Below are positions 16,420 through 25,681 of a stretch of 55,543 nucleotides of DNA, one piece after another. The notes below the pieces were generated by a model, which searched no databases, had not been told where the DNA came from, and saw only the letters and a program-made list of their open reading frames with translations. Position numbers and translations under genes: made by a program. Each line of letters begins with the position of its first letter. The first letter of the stretch is position 1. Source of the DNA: an uncultured Collinsella sp. (GTDB lineage: Bacteria > Actinomycetota > Coriobacteriia > Coriobacteriales > Coriobacteriaceae); the NCBI GenBank assembly GCA_900757205.1, contig CAAENA010000068.1:1-55543 (forward strand). Reading direction: 5' to 3'.

Positions 16420-18603
16420 TTAGGACCAGAGAAGGTCGCTGCGAGTGATGGTGGCGCCGATGGCAAAGGGCATGCAGGCGATAACCGGATACAGGTAGCG
16501 CATATAGGTCGAACCGTTGCAGGGACCGATCAGACACACGGCGAGCACGCCCAGCAGCGGCACCCAAATGGCCAGCCCGCGCCACGAATGGCGGCGCAAC
16601 AGGTAGACCACCACGGCGATCATAATCCACACGTAAGTAGCCGAGCTCATGGTGAGCGAGATAAACGGAATGCGCTGCACCGCCACGCGATACAGGTTGA
16701 TCAGGTGGTCGCACCAGCGCACAACCTTGCTATCGACCGGATGGAAGTCAAAGTACTTGAGGTTATCGGGCTTCGCCATAATCTCGGCACTGCGCGCCGT
16801 GCTGTAGACCCACGCATCGCGGGCACTCGGATAAAAGTAGCCGTAGTAGTTATTGATGAGCGCCGAGATGTAGCACTCGGGATCCTTTTTGAACATCTGC
16901 GCCCAGACCTCAAAATAGGCCTTGATGTCCTCCTGCGAAGCGTACTCGTTAAAGCAGTTCTTGACGGCGTCGGACTTGTCGGGGTTGTAACGGCGGCCCA
17001 GATTGTCGTACTTGAGCACACGGTCGATCACGGCACGCTCATCGTCGGTCACCAAGCCGTCGCAAGGAGCCTCCACGATAGCGCCGTCCTCCTTAACCGT
17101 AGGGTTGACACCCGAGTTGAGGCCGTCGTGCTTTTGGACAAAACGAGCCGTCTGCTGGAACGGAATCGAGAGGATTTCGCGCTTGGAACCAGGCGTAATG
17201 TCGTGCGCCGGCATAAAGACCTTGGTGAAGTACATATTAGAGGCAAGGCAGAGTGCAAGCACCGCAAGAACTCCCATCCAGCGGAAACGCGGGATGGAGC
17301 CCGAAGGCGCAGCACCAGCCTGCTTGGCTGCGCGACGAGCCACATGCGCGTCCCATGCGCAAAACGCCGCCGCGATTACGCATGCCGCCAGGGGAAACAC
17401 CAGGCCGCCGTTGCGCAGAAACGTGGAACCCATGGCACCCAGAGCGAGCAGCAGCCAGTCATGGCGCGCAAAGAGCACGGGCCTCTGTTCGCCCGCACGC
17501 TCGGCATTGGCCTCGCGACGGGGCAGGCCGCAGGCCACGAGCTTCACGGTCTGCACCAACAGCACCAAAAACGCGTCGGCAAACAGCACATCTTTGGTAA
17601 GCAGGGCCGCGTAGTTGGAGAACATGGGCATAAACACAAAGAACAGCAAGATCACGCCGCGGACCGGCAGACTCACGCCCAGCTTGCGCAGCGACGAGAT
17701 GGAATAGGCCATGCAGGCGGCCGTGATGACGAACTGAGCGCAGGTGTAGATGGCAAGACCTGCGTTGGCACTGTTGAACAGTGAAAGCCCCAGCTGGACG
17801 CACGAACCGATGATAGCCGTGTGCACCACGGGGTGATGTCCGTTGAGCAACACATTGGGATTGAGCAGACGCAGGTAGTCACTCGTGCCGTTGGGGTAGT
17901 TGAACCACTGGCGAATCTGCGCACCCGTATCTCCCATAAAAAGGCCGGGCAGCGAAGCGATGAGCGTGGGCGCCCAGGCGACCATAAGCACCAGGAAGGG
18001 CCCGGCAAAGGGATGGACCGAGAGCACGGCGTGAGCCACACGCCATACGCGGCCAAAGTGCGCTTCGGAAAACGGAATGCGCCGAGAGCTCAGCCAATCT
18101 AGACACTCAAAAGCCAGGTAGAAGGCAACGACCGCCAAGAGCATCCAGCCCGCACCGCCTATCCAGGCGCAGATGATGCGAGCCTTGTCGCCGAGTACGA
18201 TCTCGGCAGAATCGGTGAGGTCGTAGCTGCGGCCAAACACCATGCAGACGGCAAAGAACAGCGACGGAAGGATCACCGAAGGACGCCAAGCATCGCCGCG
18301 GCCAAAGAATACGTAGCGAAACGGCAGCGTGAGCAGGCAGGCAAGCGCAAGCAGCATGACCGCGTCGGTATGGCCGGCAAACGAGAGGAGCACCTCGTAG
18401 CACACGTACAGCATGCCCGAGGCTTTGGGGTCAATCGCCAAGACTGCGTTGCTCGAGACCGGCGCGGGATCGATGGAAAACGCCGTGGTCGCCAACAGCG
18501 CGAGCAGAAATGCGATGAGCGTCTGCTTGGCGGGGTAACGCTTAAACCAGACGATGCGGGCAGCGTCGCGCGCAGCCGTTGTGGAGAGGTCGGAATCCTT
18601 CAC
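16420..18603 (-). CDS. Large polytopic membrane protein (DUF6020-like, glycosyltransferase-39/PMT-like fold)
   Basis: A 727-aa protein with a dozen or more hydrophobic helices, a large extracytoplasmic domain (about 440-640) and a C-terminal helix cluster ending WVPLLGVLAVCLIGPCNGST. Features such as PGLFMGDTGAQIRQWFNYPN after the first third and NGHHPVVHTAIIG recall membrane glycosyltransferases that use lipid-linked sugars. Proteins of this length and topology are annotated DUF6020 and are common in Coriobacteriia; the role is probably cell-envelope glycan assembly, inferred from fold only. It stands between two REP-like hairpins. Confidence 0.75.
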   Translation of the reverse strand: MKDSDLSTTAARDAARIVWFKRYPAKQTLIAFLLALLATTAFSIDPAPVSSNAVLAIDPKASGMLYVCYEVLLSFAGHTDAVMLLALACLLTLPFRYVFFGRGDAWRPSVILPSLFFAVCMVFGRSYDLTDSAEIVLGDKARIICAWIGGAGWMLLAVVAFYLAFECLDWLSSRRIPFSEAHFGRVWRVAHAVLSVHPFAGPFLVLMVAWAPTLIASLPGLFMGDTGAQIRQWFNYPNGTSDYLRLLNPNVLLNGHHPVVHTAIIGSCVQLGLSLFNSANAGLAIYTCAQFVITAACMAYSISSLRKLGVSLPVRGVILLFFVFMPMFSNYAALLTKDVLFADAFLVLLVQTVKLVACGLPRREANAERAGEQRPVLFARHDWLLLALGAMGSTFLRNGGLVFPLAACVIAAAFCAWDAHVARRAAKQAGAAPSGSIPRFRWMGVLAVLALCLASNMYFTKVFMPAHDITPGSKREILSIPFQQTARFVQKHDGLNSGVNPTVKEDGAIVEAPCDGLVTDDERAVIDRVLKYDNLGRRYNPDKSDAVKNCFNEYASQEDIKAYFEVWAQMFKKDPECYISALINNYYGYFYPSARDAWVYSTARSAEIMAKPDNLKYFDFHPVDSKVVRWCDHLINLYRVAVQRIPFISLTMSSATYVWIMIAVVVYLLRRHSWRGLAIWVPLLGVLAVCLIGPCNGSTYMRYLYPVIACMPFAIGATITRSDLLWS

Positions 18604-18624
18604 AGTCCAAAGAGCCTTTCTAGA

Positions 18625-18678
18625 AACCTGCCAAAAAGGGACAGGTTTATTTTGGCAGGTTTTATCTGGGAAAACGTT
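18625..18678 (+). repeat. REP-like GGGACAGG-core hairpin, copy B
   Basis: AAACCTGCCAAAA and TTTTGGCAGGTTT (ending 18,663) flank AGGGACAGGTTTA, and the tail TATCTGGGAAAACGTTA follows. It starts 22 nt upstream of the DUF6020 start codon, in the opposite orientation to copy A. Confidence 0.85.
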
Positions 18679-18702
18679 ACGGTTCTGTCATCGTTGCCCA
18701 GC

Positions 18703-18741
18703 AAACCACCACAAAGGTGCCTGTCCCCTTTGTGGTGGTTT
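18703..18741 (-). repeat. REP-like GGGGACAGG-core hairpin, copy C
   Basis: Perfect 14-bp arms AAACCACCACAAAG (18,703-18,716) and CTTTGTGGTGGTTT (18,728-18,741) flank GTGCCTGTCCC. It lies 7 nt past the lgt stop codon and could also act as its terminator. Confidence 0.85.
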
Positions 18742-18747
18742 TGGTGG

Positions 18748-19569
18748 TTAGGCGTCCAGGTAGATGCGCTGGGGACGGTTGCGGTGTCGGGCGAAGATGG
18801 TGAGCGCCAGGCCGGCGATCACGAGCGGCAAACTCAGCAGCTGGCCCATGGTGATAACGCCTCCCAGCAGATAGCCCAGCTGCGCATCGGGCACGCGCAC
18901 AAACTCAATCAAAAAGCGAACGATGCCGTAGCCCATCACAAAGACGCCCATAAACGTACCCTGGGGCAGCAGCGGTTTTTTGCGACTGAGCACCTGCAGG
19001 ATGCAAAAGAGCACAATGCCCTCTAGAAACGCCTCGTAGAGCTGGGAGGGATGGCGCGGCATATCGCCCGCGGTGCCGCCAAAGACCACACCCCAAGGCA
19101 GATCGGTCGGCTTACCCCACAGCTCGCCGTTGACGAAATTGGCACAACGGCCCAGGCACAGGGCCAGCGGGGCGCCGATCACGGCAAGGTCGGCGACGGT
19201 CCAGGCGTCGAGCTTATACATGCGGCACACGATGATACCGCCCAAGATGCCGCCCACCAGGCCGCCGTGGAAGCTCATGCCGCCCTCGTTGGTGGCAAAG
19301 ATCTCGAGCGGGTGGGTCCAATAGTAGCCATCGCCGTAAAAGACGACGTAAAACAGGCGCGCGCCGATGATGAGGCCAAAGACCGCGCCGACCACGACGC
19401 TCGTCAAGTCATCGATCGTAATGTCGAAGCCCCAACGACGCTGCGTGCGGTACATAACGACCGCCGTGAGCAGGGCGCCGACCACGTAGGCCAGGCCGTA
19501 CCAGTAGATAGTGATGGGGCCCGCCGAGATCGCGACGGGATCAAGCATATGGTAGAGGTCGTTGAGCAT
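18748..19569 (-). CDS. lgt: Prolipoprotein diacylglyceryl transferase Lgt
   Basis: A 273-aa membrane enzyme that moves diacylglycerol from phosphatidylglycerol to the lipobox cysteine of prolipoproteins. The family signature GRCANFVNGELWGKPTDLPW is present at about 137-156, and other landmarks are ITIYWYGLAYVVGA near the N-terminus and RHPSQLYEAFLEGI after the signature. About seven hydrophobic segments fit the known topology. Substrates exist in the window, for example the lipobox protein at 42,523. It is close to, but separated by a hairpin from, the NifU-like gene. Confidence 0.97.
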   Translation of the reverse strand: MLNDLYHMLDPVAISAGPITIYWYGLAYVVGALLTAVVMYRTQRRWGFDITIDDLTSVVVGAVFGLIIGARLFYVVFYGDGYYWTHPLEIFATNEGGMSFHGGLVGGILGGIIVCRMYKLDAWTVADLAVIGAPLALCLGRCANFVNGELWGKPTDLPWGVVFGGTAGDMPRHPSQLYEAFLEGIVLFCILQVLSRKKPLLPQGTFMGVFVMGYGIVRFLIEFVRVPDAQLGYLLGGVITMGQLLSLPLVIAGLALTIFARHRNRPQRIYLDA

Positions 19570-19594
19570 ATCGATCCCCTGCTCCCTACATACA

Positions 19595-19628
19595 AATGCG
19601 GCCGCGGGCCTTACGCTCGCAGCCGCAT
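19595..19628 (-). terminator. Stem-loop between the NifU-like gene and lgt
   Basis: Arms ATGCGGC and GCCGCAT with a loop of about 20 nt. On the minus strand the stem is followed by TTTGTATG, a weak T tract. Confidence 0.5.
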
Positions 19629-19677
19629 ATTTGGACGTAACGTCTATGCGGAGCGTACCGTCCGCAGCTTTCGCGTC

Positions 19678-19956
19678 TTAGAACGGCGCGTACTCGTCGT
19701 ACAGGTCCTCGGCCTCGCCGGAAGCATTGACCTGCTCAACGCGGGTAACGCCGGGCACATGCTCCTTCAGGATGCGCTCGATACCCATGGAAAGGGTTAG
19801 CGAGCTCATGGGGCAGCCGGCGCAGGCGCCCTGCAGCTCCAGCTTGACAACACCCTCGTCGTCGACGCCCACATACTCCATATCGCCGCCATCGGCCTGC
19901 AGGTTGGGGCGAATCTCTTCAAGAACCTTCTTAAGCAGCTCTTCGTTAACAGCCAC
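19678..19956 (-). CDS. NifU-like Fe-S scaffold domain protein (Nfu type)
   Basis: A 92-aa protein consisting only of the NifU C-terminal domain. LLKKVLEEIRPNLQADGGDM opens the domain and GACAGCPMSSLTL carries the CxxC pair that holds a [4Fe-4S] cluster shared between two subunits. Such proteins deliver clusters to apoproteins. It has no N-terminal IscU part and no other Fe-S assembly gene next to it. The start at 19,956 follows a GAAAGGAG leader. Confidence 0.95.
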   Translation of the reverse strand: MAVNEELLKKVLEEIRPNLQADGGDMEYVGVDDEGVVKLELQGACAGCPMSSLTLSMGIERILKEHVPGVTRVEQVNASGEAEDLYDEYAPF

Positions 19957-20126
19957 AGGGGCTCCTTTCTCACAATAACGCGGGCACGCCCGCGGACAGG
20001 GGCTATGTTACTACAGCCATGTACCCGCTTAGGCGCCAGCCATGCGTGCGGACACGACTTTCACGAGCAGTCAATTTGGGACGGGGCTCTTTTGGCTGTT
20101 TTGCCGCCAGCTGGCGTTGGCACGCG

Positions 20127-20651
20127 CTACTGCCGAGCCTGTCCCCCGGTACCAATCTGGACATCGACGATGACCTGGCGGTAGCTGATGCCGCAGGAGT
20201 CGAGAATGCGGCGGCTGATACGGCCGTCATCGGTGTCGGCATACTTATTGTCAAGGTAGACGACCTCGCCCACGCCCACCTGCGCCAGGATTTTGGCGCA
20301 GTCATGGCATGGGAACAGCGTGACGTAGACTGTGGAACCCTCAAGATCTTTGAGCGAGCCGCGGTAGTTGAGCACCGCGTTGGCCTCGGCATGGACGACG
20401 TAGTTGTGCTTGTCCTGCAGCGGGTCATCGCTCGTACCCCACGGGAAAAAGTCGTCGTTGAGCGCCGAGGGCGTGCCGTTGTAACCCACCGAAAGGATGC
20501 GGTGGTTGGTGCTGGCGATGCACGCTCCCACCTGCGTGTTGGGGTCCTTGCTGCGGCGCTGCGCGGCGATGGCCACGCTCATAAAGAACTCGTCCCAGCT
20601 AATAACGTCGCGGCGCTTGCCCGACGCGGTTTGATGAAGATCGTCCGACAT
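20127..20651 (-). CDS. dCMP/CMP deaminase family protein (ComEB-like)
   Basis: A 174-aa zinc deaminase. The zinc site is seen in VVHAEANAVLN (His and the proton-shuttling Glu) and TLFPCHDCAKIL (PCxxC). Other landmarks are DPNTQVGACI and VGYNGTP. Enzymes of this group convert dCMP to dUMP for dTTP synthesis; in Bacillus the homologue is encoded with competence genes, which are absent here. The ATG at 20,651 has GGAGGT 7 nt upstream; the longer open frame is not supported. The C-terminus is about 15 residues longer than usual. Confidence 0.93.
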   Translation of the reverse strand: MSDDLHQTASGKRRDVISWDEFFMSVAIAAQRRSKDPNTQVGACIASTNHRILSVGYNGTPSALNDDFFPWGTSDDPLQDKHNYVVHAEANAVLNYRGSLKDLEGSTVYVTLFPCHDCAKILAQVGVGEVVYLDNKYADTDDGRISRRILDSCGISYRQVIVDVQIGTGGQARQ

Positions 20652-20733
20652 GGCAGACACCTCCGCAATCGCAATAGTTTGGCCCATTGTAGCAGGTGAA
20701 AGGTAGGGGCGCTTATCCCACCAGCCCCTCGCC

Positions 20734-21585
20734 CTACGCGCGGCGGGGCTTTTGGTTGATGCGGTAGAGCTCGGCGAGACCCCGCAACGTCAGCGCGTCG
20801 TCTACCGTCAGGCTATGGCCGACCAGCGCCGCAAGTGCCTCGGCATCGTCGCCGGTAATGACGATGGGCACATCGCCCTCCCCCGCAGCCTTGGTCGCGC
20901 GCATCTCGGCAAGCACCATGTCGAGCATTCCGTCGATGCGGGCTACCTCGCCCAAAACCACACCCGAGCGCATGGCCTCACGCGTGTTGCGTCCGATGAC
21001 GTGCGTTGGCGCCGAGGGCTCAACCTGGGGTAGGCGCGCTGCTGCCGCCGAAAGCGAACGGGCGCCGAGGGCCAGGCCTGGCGCGATAACGCCGCCCACA
21101 AAGGTACCGTGCGCGTCGATGACCTCGATATTGGTCGTCGTGCCCAGGTCGATCACGATGCACGGAGAGCCGTAGACGGCACGGGCCGCCACGGCGTCGG
21201 CGATGCGGTCGGGACCGATCTCGGCCGGGTCATCGTAGTGCACAGGCATGCCGGTCTTAAGTCCCGGCCCCACGGTGAGCACGCGCCCCGTGCAGGTGCG
21301 GGAAAGCGCCGTCTTCCAAGGGCGCTCGAGCGCCGGGACTACACAGCTCAGCACGGCCGCGGCGGGTGCAAGCACCCCGGGCACACCTGCATCGGCGGCG
21401 AGCGCGCCCATGACCTGCACAAGTCGCATGCGCGCTTCGTCGGCCGTAATGCTCGACGGCGTCGTGATCTCGCATGTCGCAAGCGGACATTCCTGCGCCG
21501 CGGCCGAATCCTCTGCAAACAGGCCAAAGCGAATGAACGTGTTGCCCACGTCGACCGTCAATATATATGCGCACCCATCAAGCAT
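20734..21585 (-). CDS. coaX: Type III pantothenate kinase
   Basis: A 283-aa kinase of the ASKHA fold for the first step of coenzyme A synthesis. The P-loop-like ILTVDVGNTFIRFGLF is at the N-terminus; VGPGLKTGMP, GPDRIADAVAARAVYG and VIDLGTTTNIEVID follow in the usual order, with GGVIAPGLALGARSL and ITGDDAEAL later. The start ATG at 21,585 (AAAGGAG upstream) places DVGNT at the expected distance. It lies 82 nt upstream of the deaminase gene on the same strand. Confidence 0.95.
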   Translation of the reverse strand: MLDGCAYILTVDVGNTFIRFGLFAEDSAAAQECPLATCEITTPSSITADEARMRLVQVMGALAADAGVPGVLAPAAAVLSCVVPALERPWKTALSRTCTGRVLTVGPGLKTGMPVHYDDPAEIGPDRIADAVAARAVYGSPCIVIDLGTTTNIEVIDAHGTFVGGVIAPGLALGARSLSAAAARLPQVEPSAPTHVIGRNTREAMRSGVVLGEVARIDGMLDMVLAEMRATKAAGEGDVPIVITGDDAEALAALVGHSLTVDDALTLRGLAELYRINQKPRRA

Positions 21586-21777
21586 CGTCGGCGCTCCTTT
21601 CGTCTGCCCAGCAGTATATCGCCTACCTAAACCAGTCATCCCAAAATGACTAGCTTGCGGCTATACTGGTGCGCGGTCGTTTGCGAGCTCACGCGGCGGC
21701 CCTTGGTAACCCGACTTCCCGCGCCGTATCCGTAACGGCGCTCCCGGGGGAAGCGGATATACGCAAAGGAGTTTTAT

Positions 21778-23481
21778 ATGAGCAATCCCTCGAACCGCGC
21801 TTCGATGCGCGGGCAACTCACGCTGCGCGGCGTCGTCATCGGCGTCCTTGGCTGCGTGATCATCACGGCAAGCTCGGCCTACACGGCCCTCAAGATGGGT
21901 GCACTCCCCTGGCCGATTATTTTCGCTGCCGTCATCTCGCTGTTCTTCCTGAAGCTCATGGGCAACGCCAGCCTCAACGAGGCCAACGTCACCCACACCA
22001 TCATGTCCGCGGGCGCCATGGTCGCCGGCGGCCTGGCGTTTACCATCCCGGGCGCCTGGATGCTGGGCTATGCCGACCAGATCAGCTGGCTCGACATGTT
22101 TATCGTGGCACTCGCCGGCACCATCTTGGGCCTGCTGGCAACGGCGCTCATCCACCGCCACTTTATCGTGGACGCCGCGCTGGAGTTTCCCACCGGCAAT
22201 GCCGCAGCTCAGACACTGCGCGCCACCGAGGCCGGCGGCAAGACCGGCAAGCAGCTCTTTGGCTCCATGGCCATCGCAGGCATCTACAGCGTGCTTCGCG
22301 ACGCTCTGGGCGTGGTGCCGAGCATGCTGTGCACGCTCAATATCCCCGGCGTGACCTTTGCCATCTATAACTCGCCCATGCTGCTCTCCATCGGCTTTTT
22401 GGTTGGCTTCGCCCCGGTTGCCTTCTGGTTTGCCGGCGCGCTGCTAGGTAACTTTGGCATCATCGTGGGCGGCACCGCTGCGGGTCTATTCGACGTTGTG
22501 ACTGCGCAGGGCATCGTCAAATCGCTCGGCATGGGCCTCATGATGGGCTTTGGCGTCGCCGTCGTCCTCAAGGACATCCTGCCGCAGGTCGCCGGCATCG
22601 CCCGCGGCCTCGCCGCCGACAGCTCCAGCGACACCGACGAGCAGTCGCTCATCTCGGGCTCGCTTAAGCTCGACGCCGGCATCATCGGCCTGGGTACTGC
22701 CGCCATAGCCGTGATCGTCGCCATCGCGCTCGACCTTGGCCCCGTCCCGGCCGTCATCGTCACGCTGTTCACCTTTGTCACCACTATCATGAGCGCGCAG
22801 AGCTGCGGCCAGACGGGCATCGACCCCATGGAGATCTTCGGCCTCATCGTCATGCTCATCGTGGCTGCCTTCGCACAGATCGCCCAGGTCAAGCTGTTCT
22901 TTATCGCCGGCATCGTGGCCGTGGCATGCGGCCTTGCGGGCGACGTCATGAACGACTTTAAGGCCGGCGCCGTGCTGGGCACCGACCCGCGTGCGCAGTG
23001 GATCGGCCAGGCCATCGGCGGCATCGTGGGCGCCCTGGTCGCCGCTGCCGTCATGGTCGCGCTCGTCACCGCCTATGGTCCGGATGCTTTCGGCCCCGAC
23101 AAGAGCTTTGTGGCCGCGCAGGCAAGTGTGGTCGCCACCATGGTCTCGGGCATCCCGAGCGTGCCGTGGTTCGCAGGCGGCTTTATCGCCGGCATCGTCA
23201 TGTACTGGCTCGGCATTCCGGCCATGATGATCGGCCTGGGCGTGTACCTACCGTTCTATATGTCGCTCACGGCTTTCTTGGGCTCCTGCGTCAAGCTCGC
23301 CTACGACAAGTGGGCCGCACGCCGCGACGCCGCTGCCGGTCTTTCGGACGAGGAGAAGGCCTCCAAGGATGCCGCCTTCCAGGAGCAGGGCCTGGTCGTC
23401 GCCAGCGGCCTGCTCGGCGGCGAGTCCATCGTCGGCGTTATCCTGGCGTTTGTCTCTGTTGGTCTGAGCCTGCTTGGGTAG
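21778..23481 (+). CDS. OPT family transporter
   Basis: A 567-aa membrane protein of the oligopeptide transporter family, with about 14 hydrophobic segments. LTLRGVVIGVLGCVIITASS and the following AYTALKMGALPWPIIFAAVI form the opening pair; FPTGNAAAQTLRATEAGGK and MSAQSCGQTGIDPMEIFG are loops conserved in the bacterial subgroup. Bacterial OPT proteins probably import peptides or metal chelates with protons; the substrate here is not known. AAAGGAG lies 7 nt before the ATG, TATACT at 21,662-21,667 may be a -10 box, and the gene stands alone with its own terminator. Confidence 0.93.
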   Translation: MSNPSNRASMRGQLTLRGVVIGVLGCVIITASSAYTALKMGALPWPIIFAAVISLFFLKLMGNASLNEANVTHTIMSAGAMVAGGLAFTIPGAWMLGYADQISWLDMFIVALAGTILGLLATALIHRHFIVDAALEFPTGNAAAQTLRATEAGGKTGKQLFGSMAIAGIYSVLRDALGVVPSMLCTLNIPGVTFAIYNSPMLLSIGFLVGFAPVAFWFAGALLGNFGIIVGGTAAGLFDVVTAQGIVKSLGMGLMMGFGVAVVLKDILPQVAGIARGLAADSSSDTDEQSLISGSLKLDAGIIGLGTAAIAVIVAIALDLGPVPAVIVTLFTFVTTIMSAQSCGQTGIDPMEIFGLIVMLIVAAFAQIAQVKLFFIAGIVAVACGLAGDVMNDFKAGAVLGTDPRAQWIGQAIGGIVGALVAAAVMVALVTAYGPDAFGPDKSFVAAQASVVATMVSGIPSVPWFAGGFIAGIVMYWLGIPAMMIGLGVYLPFYMSLTAFLGSCVKLAYDKWAARRDAAAGLSDEEKASKDAAFQEQGLVVASGLLGGESIVGVILAFVSVGLSLLG

Positions 23482-23506
23482 GCCGAACAACAACGCACCA
23501 GCGCAG

Positions 23507-23544
23507 AGCGCGGAGTCGGAATCAAACCGGCCCCGCGCTTTTTT
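23507..23544 (+). terminator. Intrinsic terminator of the OPT gene
   Basis: AGCGCGG and CCGCGCT with a loop of about 19 nt are followed by a run of six T. Confidence 0.9.
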
Positions 23545-23620
23545 GTCTATTTGACTCTTATGATCCTCACGGCGTTTTAGCCATGTCGATTGGCCTGACT
23601 TCCAGGTCAACAAACCTTGT

Positions 23621-23649
23621 CTGACACCTCGCCTAACGCGGTGTAGAGT
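23621..23649 (+). promoter_or_regulatory. Probable promoter of the DUF389 gene
   Basis: CTGACA (23,621-23,626) and TAGAGT (23,644-23,649) are 17 bp apart, 48 nt before the start codon. Confidence 0.5.
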
Positions 23650-23696
23650 AAAGACGACAGACGCAAGAAGCGGCTCAGAAGCTAAACGAGGTAAGC

Positions 23697-24836
23697 ATGG
23701 AACTCGACAAACAACAGATCAAGCGGCTGCGCGAGCGTCATCATCGTCGTCACGGTATACGCCCTGCACACAGCGAGGCCATGGAGAATGCCACCCGTTT
23801 CCTTAAGCAGGCGTTCAACATACGCGAGGGACGCGCGCCCTATCACGTGATTCGCAAGCGCTTTGTAAACGGGGCGCGCCTGACTGGCTCGCACTTATGC
23901 ATCCTGATCATTGCTATGTTGATCGCGAGCATCGGCCTCGATATCGACTCGGATATCGCCATTGTAGGTGCCATGCTCATCTGCCCGCTCATGGGCTCGG
24001 TCCTTGCCATGGCATACGGCATTGCCACGCTCGACCGCGAGATTGCCGTCGAGGCAATTGCCGGCCTCGCGCTGCAGATGGTCTTTTGTCTAATCACGTC
24101 CACGCTGTACTTTAAGCTCTCGCCCCTTGGCACCACCACGGCCGCCATCATCGATAACTCGACACCCACCGTATGGGACCTTGCCGTCGCGCTCGCGGGA
24201 GGCTTTGCGGGCGGACTGGGCAACTCGCGCGACCAGGAACCCGCCACGCTCATCGCCGGCGTGGCCGTGGCGACCGCGCTCATGCCGCCCCTGTGCGCGG
24301 CGGGCTATGGCATCGCCATCGCAAGCGGGTCGCTGTTTCTCTCGGCCCTCTACGAGTTTGGCATCAACGTGGTCTTTATCGCACTGGCTGCCGAAGCCGT
24401 GCTGCTTCTTTTGCGCGTGCCGCTCAAGCGTGACCTCAACGGCGACGGCATTGTGACCGCCGAGGAAAACGCCGAGGTCGATGAGCTGTCACACAAGGTG
24501 CGCCGCCGCATCATCGTGGGCACGGTGATCTTTGCCATCCCCTGCATCGTTATGACGGCGGGGTCTATTGGCTCGGCGCAGGCCGGCGTGCAGGACGGTT
24601 ACGGCGTCACCGAAACCACGCGCGAGCTTGCCGCGGTGCTGCCGGGCTTTAAGGATTACACCGTTGCCGTCGAGACCTCGGCCACCGAAGGCGAGGAGGA
24701 GGGCCTTGTCGAGCGCGAGGTTGTCGCCCATGTGACGACAAGCGAGGCGCTTGGGGCACACGACCGCCGTGTAGCCCGCAAGCTCATCGATCTCAATGTG
24801 CCCGAGCTCGATCGCGTGGAGTTTGATGTGCAGTAA
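23697..24836 (+). CDS. DUF389 domain membrane protein
   Basis: A 379-aa protein. A soluble N-terminal stretch of about 60 residues is followed by six or so hydrophobic helices with the DUF389 landmarks SDIAIVGAMLICPLMGSVLA, AGGFAGGLGNSRDQ and AGVAVATALMPPLCAAGYGI; a soluble C-terminal domain follows. The C-terminal part after the helices is longer than in short family members. Function is unknown. GAGGTAAGC precedes the ATG, giving a clear start. A DLNGDGIVTAEENAE segment (about 243-257) has the spacing of an EF-hand-like or dockerin-like calcium loop, which is unusual for this family. Confidence 0.9.
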   Translation: MELDKQQIKRLRERHHRRHGIRPAHSEAMENATRFLKQAFNIREGRAPYHVIRKRFVNGARLTGSHLCILIIAMLIASIGLDIDSDIAIVGAMLICPLMGSVLAMAYGIATLDREIAVEAIAGLALQMVFCLITSTLYFKLSPLGTTTAAIIDNSTPTVWDLAVALAGGFAGGLGNSRDQEPATLIAGVAVATALMPPLCAAGYGIAIASGSLFLSALYEFGINVVFIALAAEAVLLLLRVPLKRDLNGDGIVTAEENAEVDELSHKVRRRIIVGTVIFAIPCIVMTAGSIGSAQAGVQDGYGVTETTRELAAVLPGFKDYTVAVETSATEGEEEGLVEREVVAHVTTSEALGAHDRRVARKLIDLNVPELDRVEFDVQ

Positions 24837-24961
24837 TACGCGACGTGGGATGGATGCGCGCAGCCGCGAGTCACGACATGGCGCAGACGTGACGCGGGCC
24901 ACGAGCAAATAGCGGGACGCGGTCCATGGCCGCGCTCCGCTCGCTGATTTATTGCCGTGAA

Positions 24962-25411
24962 TCAACTTTCCACATCGACATCGCCAGACTCCACTATAAA
25001 CGCCGGATCGGCGCTCGCCAGATAAAAACGGGTCACCCTGGTATCTCTAAATAGGTAGAGCAAGCCCTGATCGCGTCGGCGCGAAATATACGCCACGTGG
25101 ACCGTACCGAATTCTTCGCCGTTTTCCTTCTTTAATATCAGGATGTTGGGGTCATCCGTACGCTTAAACTGCCCGTCTGTGCAGATTCCGTCTTGGTCGA
25201 CCAGCTGCCATCGACAGTTGTCCTCTTCAAGAAAAGCCAGGGTTTCCCGACTTGTTTCGTCATCCCGATAGTAACCGTCAATGGCAAAGCCTTCGGAAGC
25301 ACATTCCTGCATATAGGATGTTTCTCGACTTATAGCGAACTGCCCTATAGCGCCCAGGAGCACAGCTAGGCAAACCACTGCAAGGGTTATCGAGATAGTA
25401 CGGCGGCCCAT
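24962..25411 (-). CDS. Hypothetical membrane-anchored protein
   Basis: A 149-aa protein with an N-terminal hydrophobic segment (ITLAVVCLAVLLGAIGQFAI, after a short MGRR cytoplasmic start) and a polar, extracytoplasmic remainder containing three cysteines. No lipobox is seen. The domain has a beta-rich look (ILILKKENGEEFGTVHVAYI), which recalls small secreted DUF proteins, but no family is recognised. It has only a weak Shine-Dalgarno, lower GC than its neighbours, and lies by itself between the DUF389 gene and a non-coding region. Confidence 0.6.
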   Translation of the reverse strand: MGRRTISITLAVVCLAVLLGAIGQFAISRETSYMQECASEGFAIDGYYRDDETSRETLAFLEEDNCRWQLVDQDGICTDGQFKRTDDPNILILKKENGEEFGTVHVAYISRRRDQGLLYLFRDTRVTRFYLASADPAFIVESGDVDVES

Positions 25412-25681
25412 ATTAACCAGCCCGATACTTGTTTAACGGAGCACGAAACATACTTGGTACCTCCGATATCATGGCGAATGTCACCTACGGCCTGTCGGCA
25501 ATCATATGTTTCCAACATCAAACCATATGGCAACCACTCGCGAGAGGAGTATCGGCGAACGGTGCATTTTTGCGTTCTATTGGGCAAACGTCAACGCGCG
25601 CTACAGCTATTGCTCGACCTATTCAGATCTTGTCGCATACTACCGTAGATCCTCAACGCTTCCGCCCCCAAGAGATCATTT
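25412..25681. other. Non-coding region with a degenerate copy of the dispersed inverted repeat
   Basis: No gene is supported. The right part contains CCTATTCAGATCTTGTCGCA followed by TACTACCGTAGATC (about 25,618-25,653), which aligns with CCTATTCAGATTTTGCCGCA TACTTCCGAAATCT at 26,910-26,943. The left arm (GTGCATTTTTGCG, about 25,561) is only weakly related, so this looks like a decayed member. Confidence 0.5.

Noticed and set aside
24489..24965. 158-aa minus-strand frame overlapping the DUF389 gene
   Set aside because: Shadow of the DUF389 coding frame with no ribosome-binding site.
25387..25681. Small open frames of 64-87 aa
   Set aside because: They are built across the decayed inverted repeat, lack Shine-Dalgarno sequences and show no protein features.
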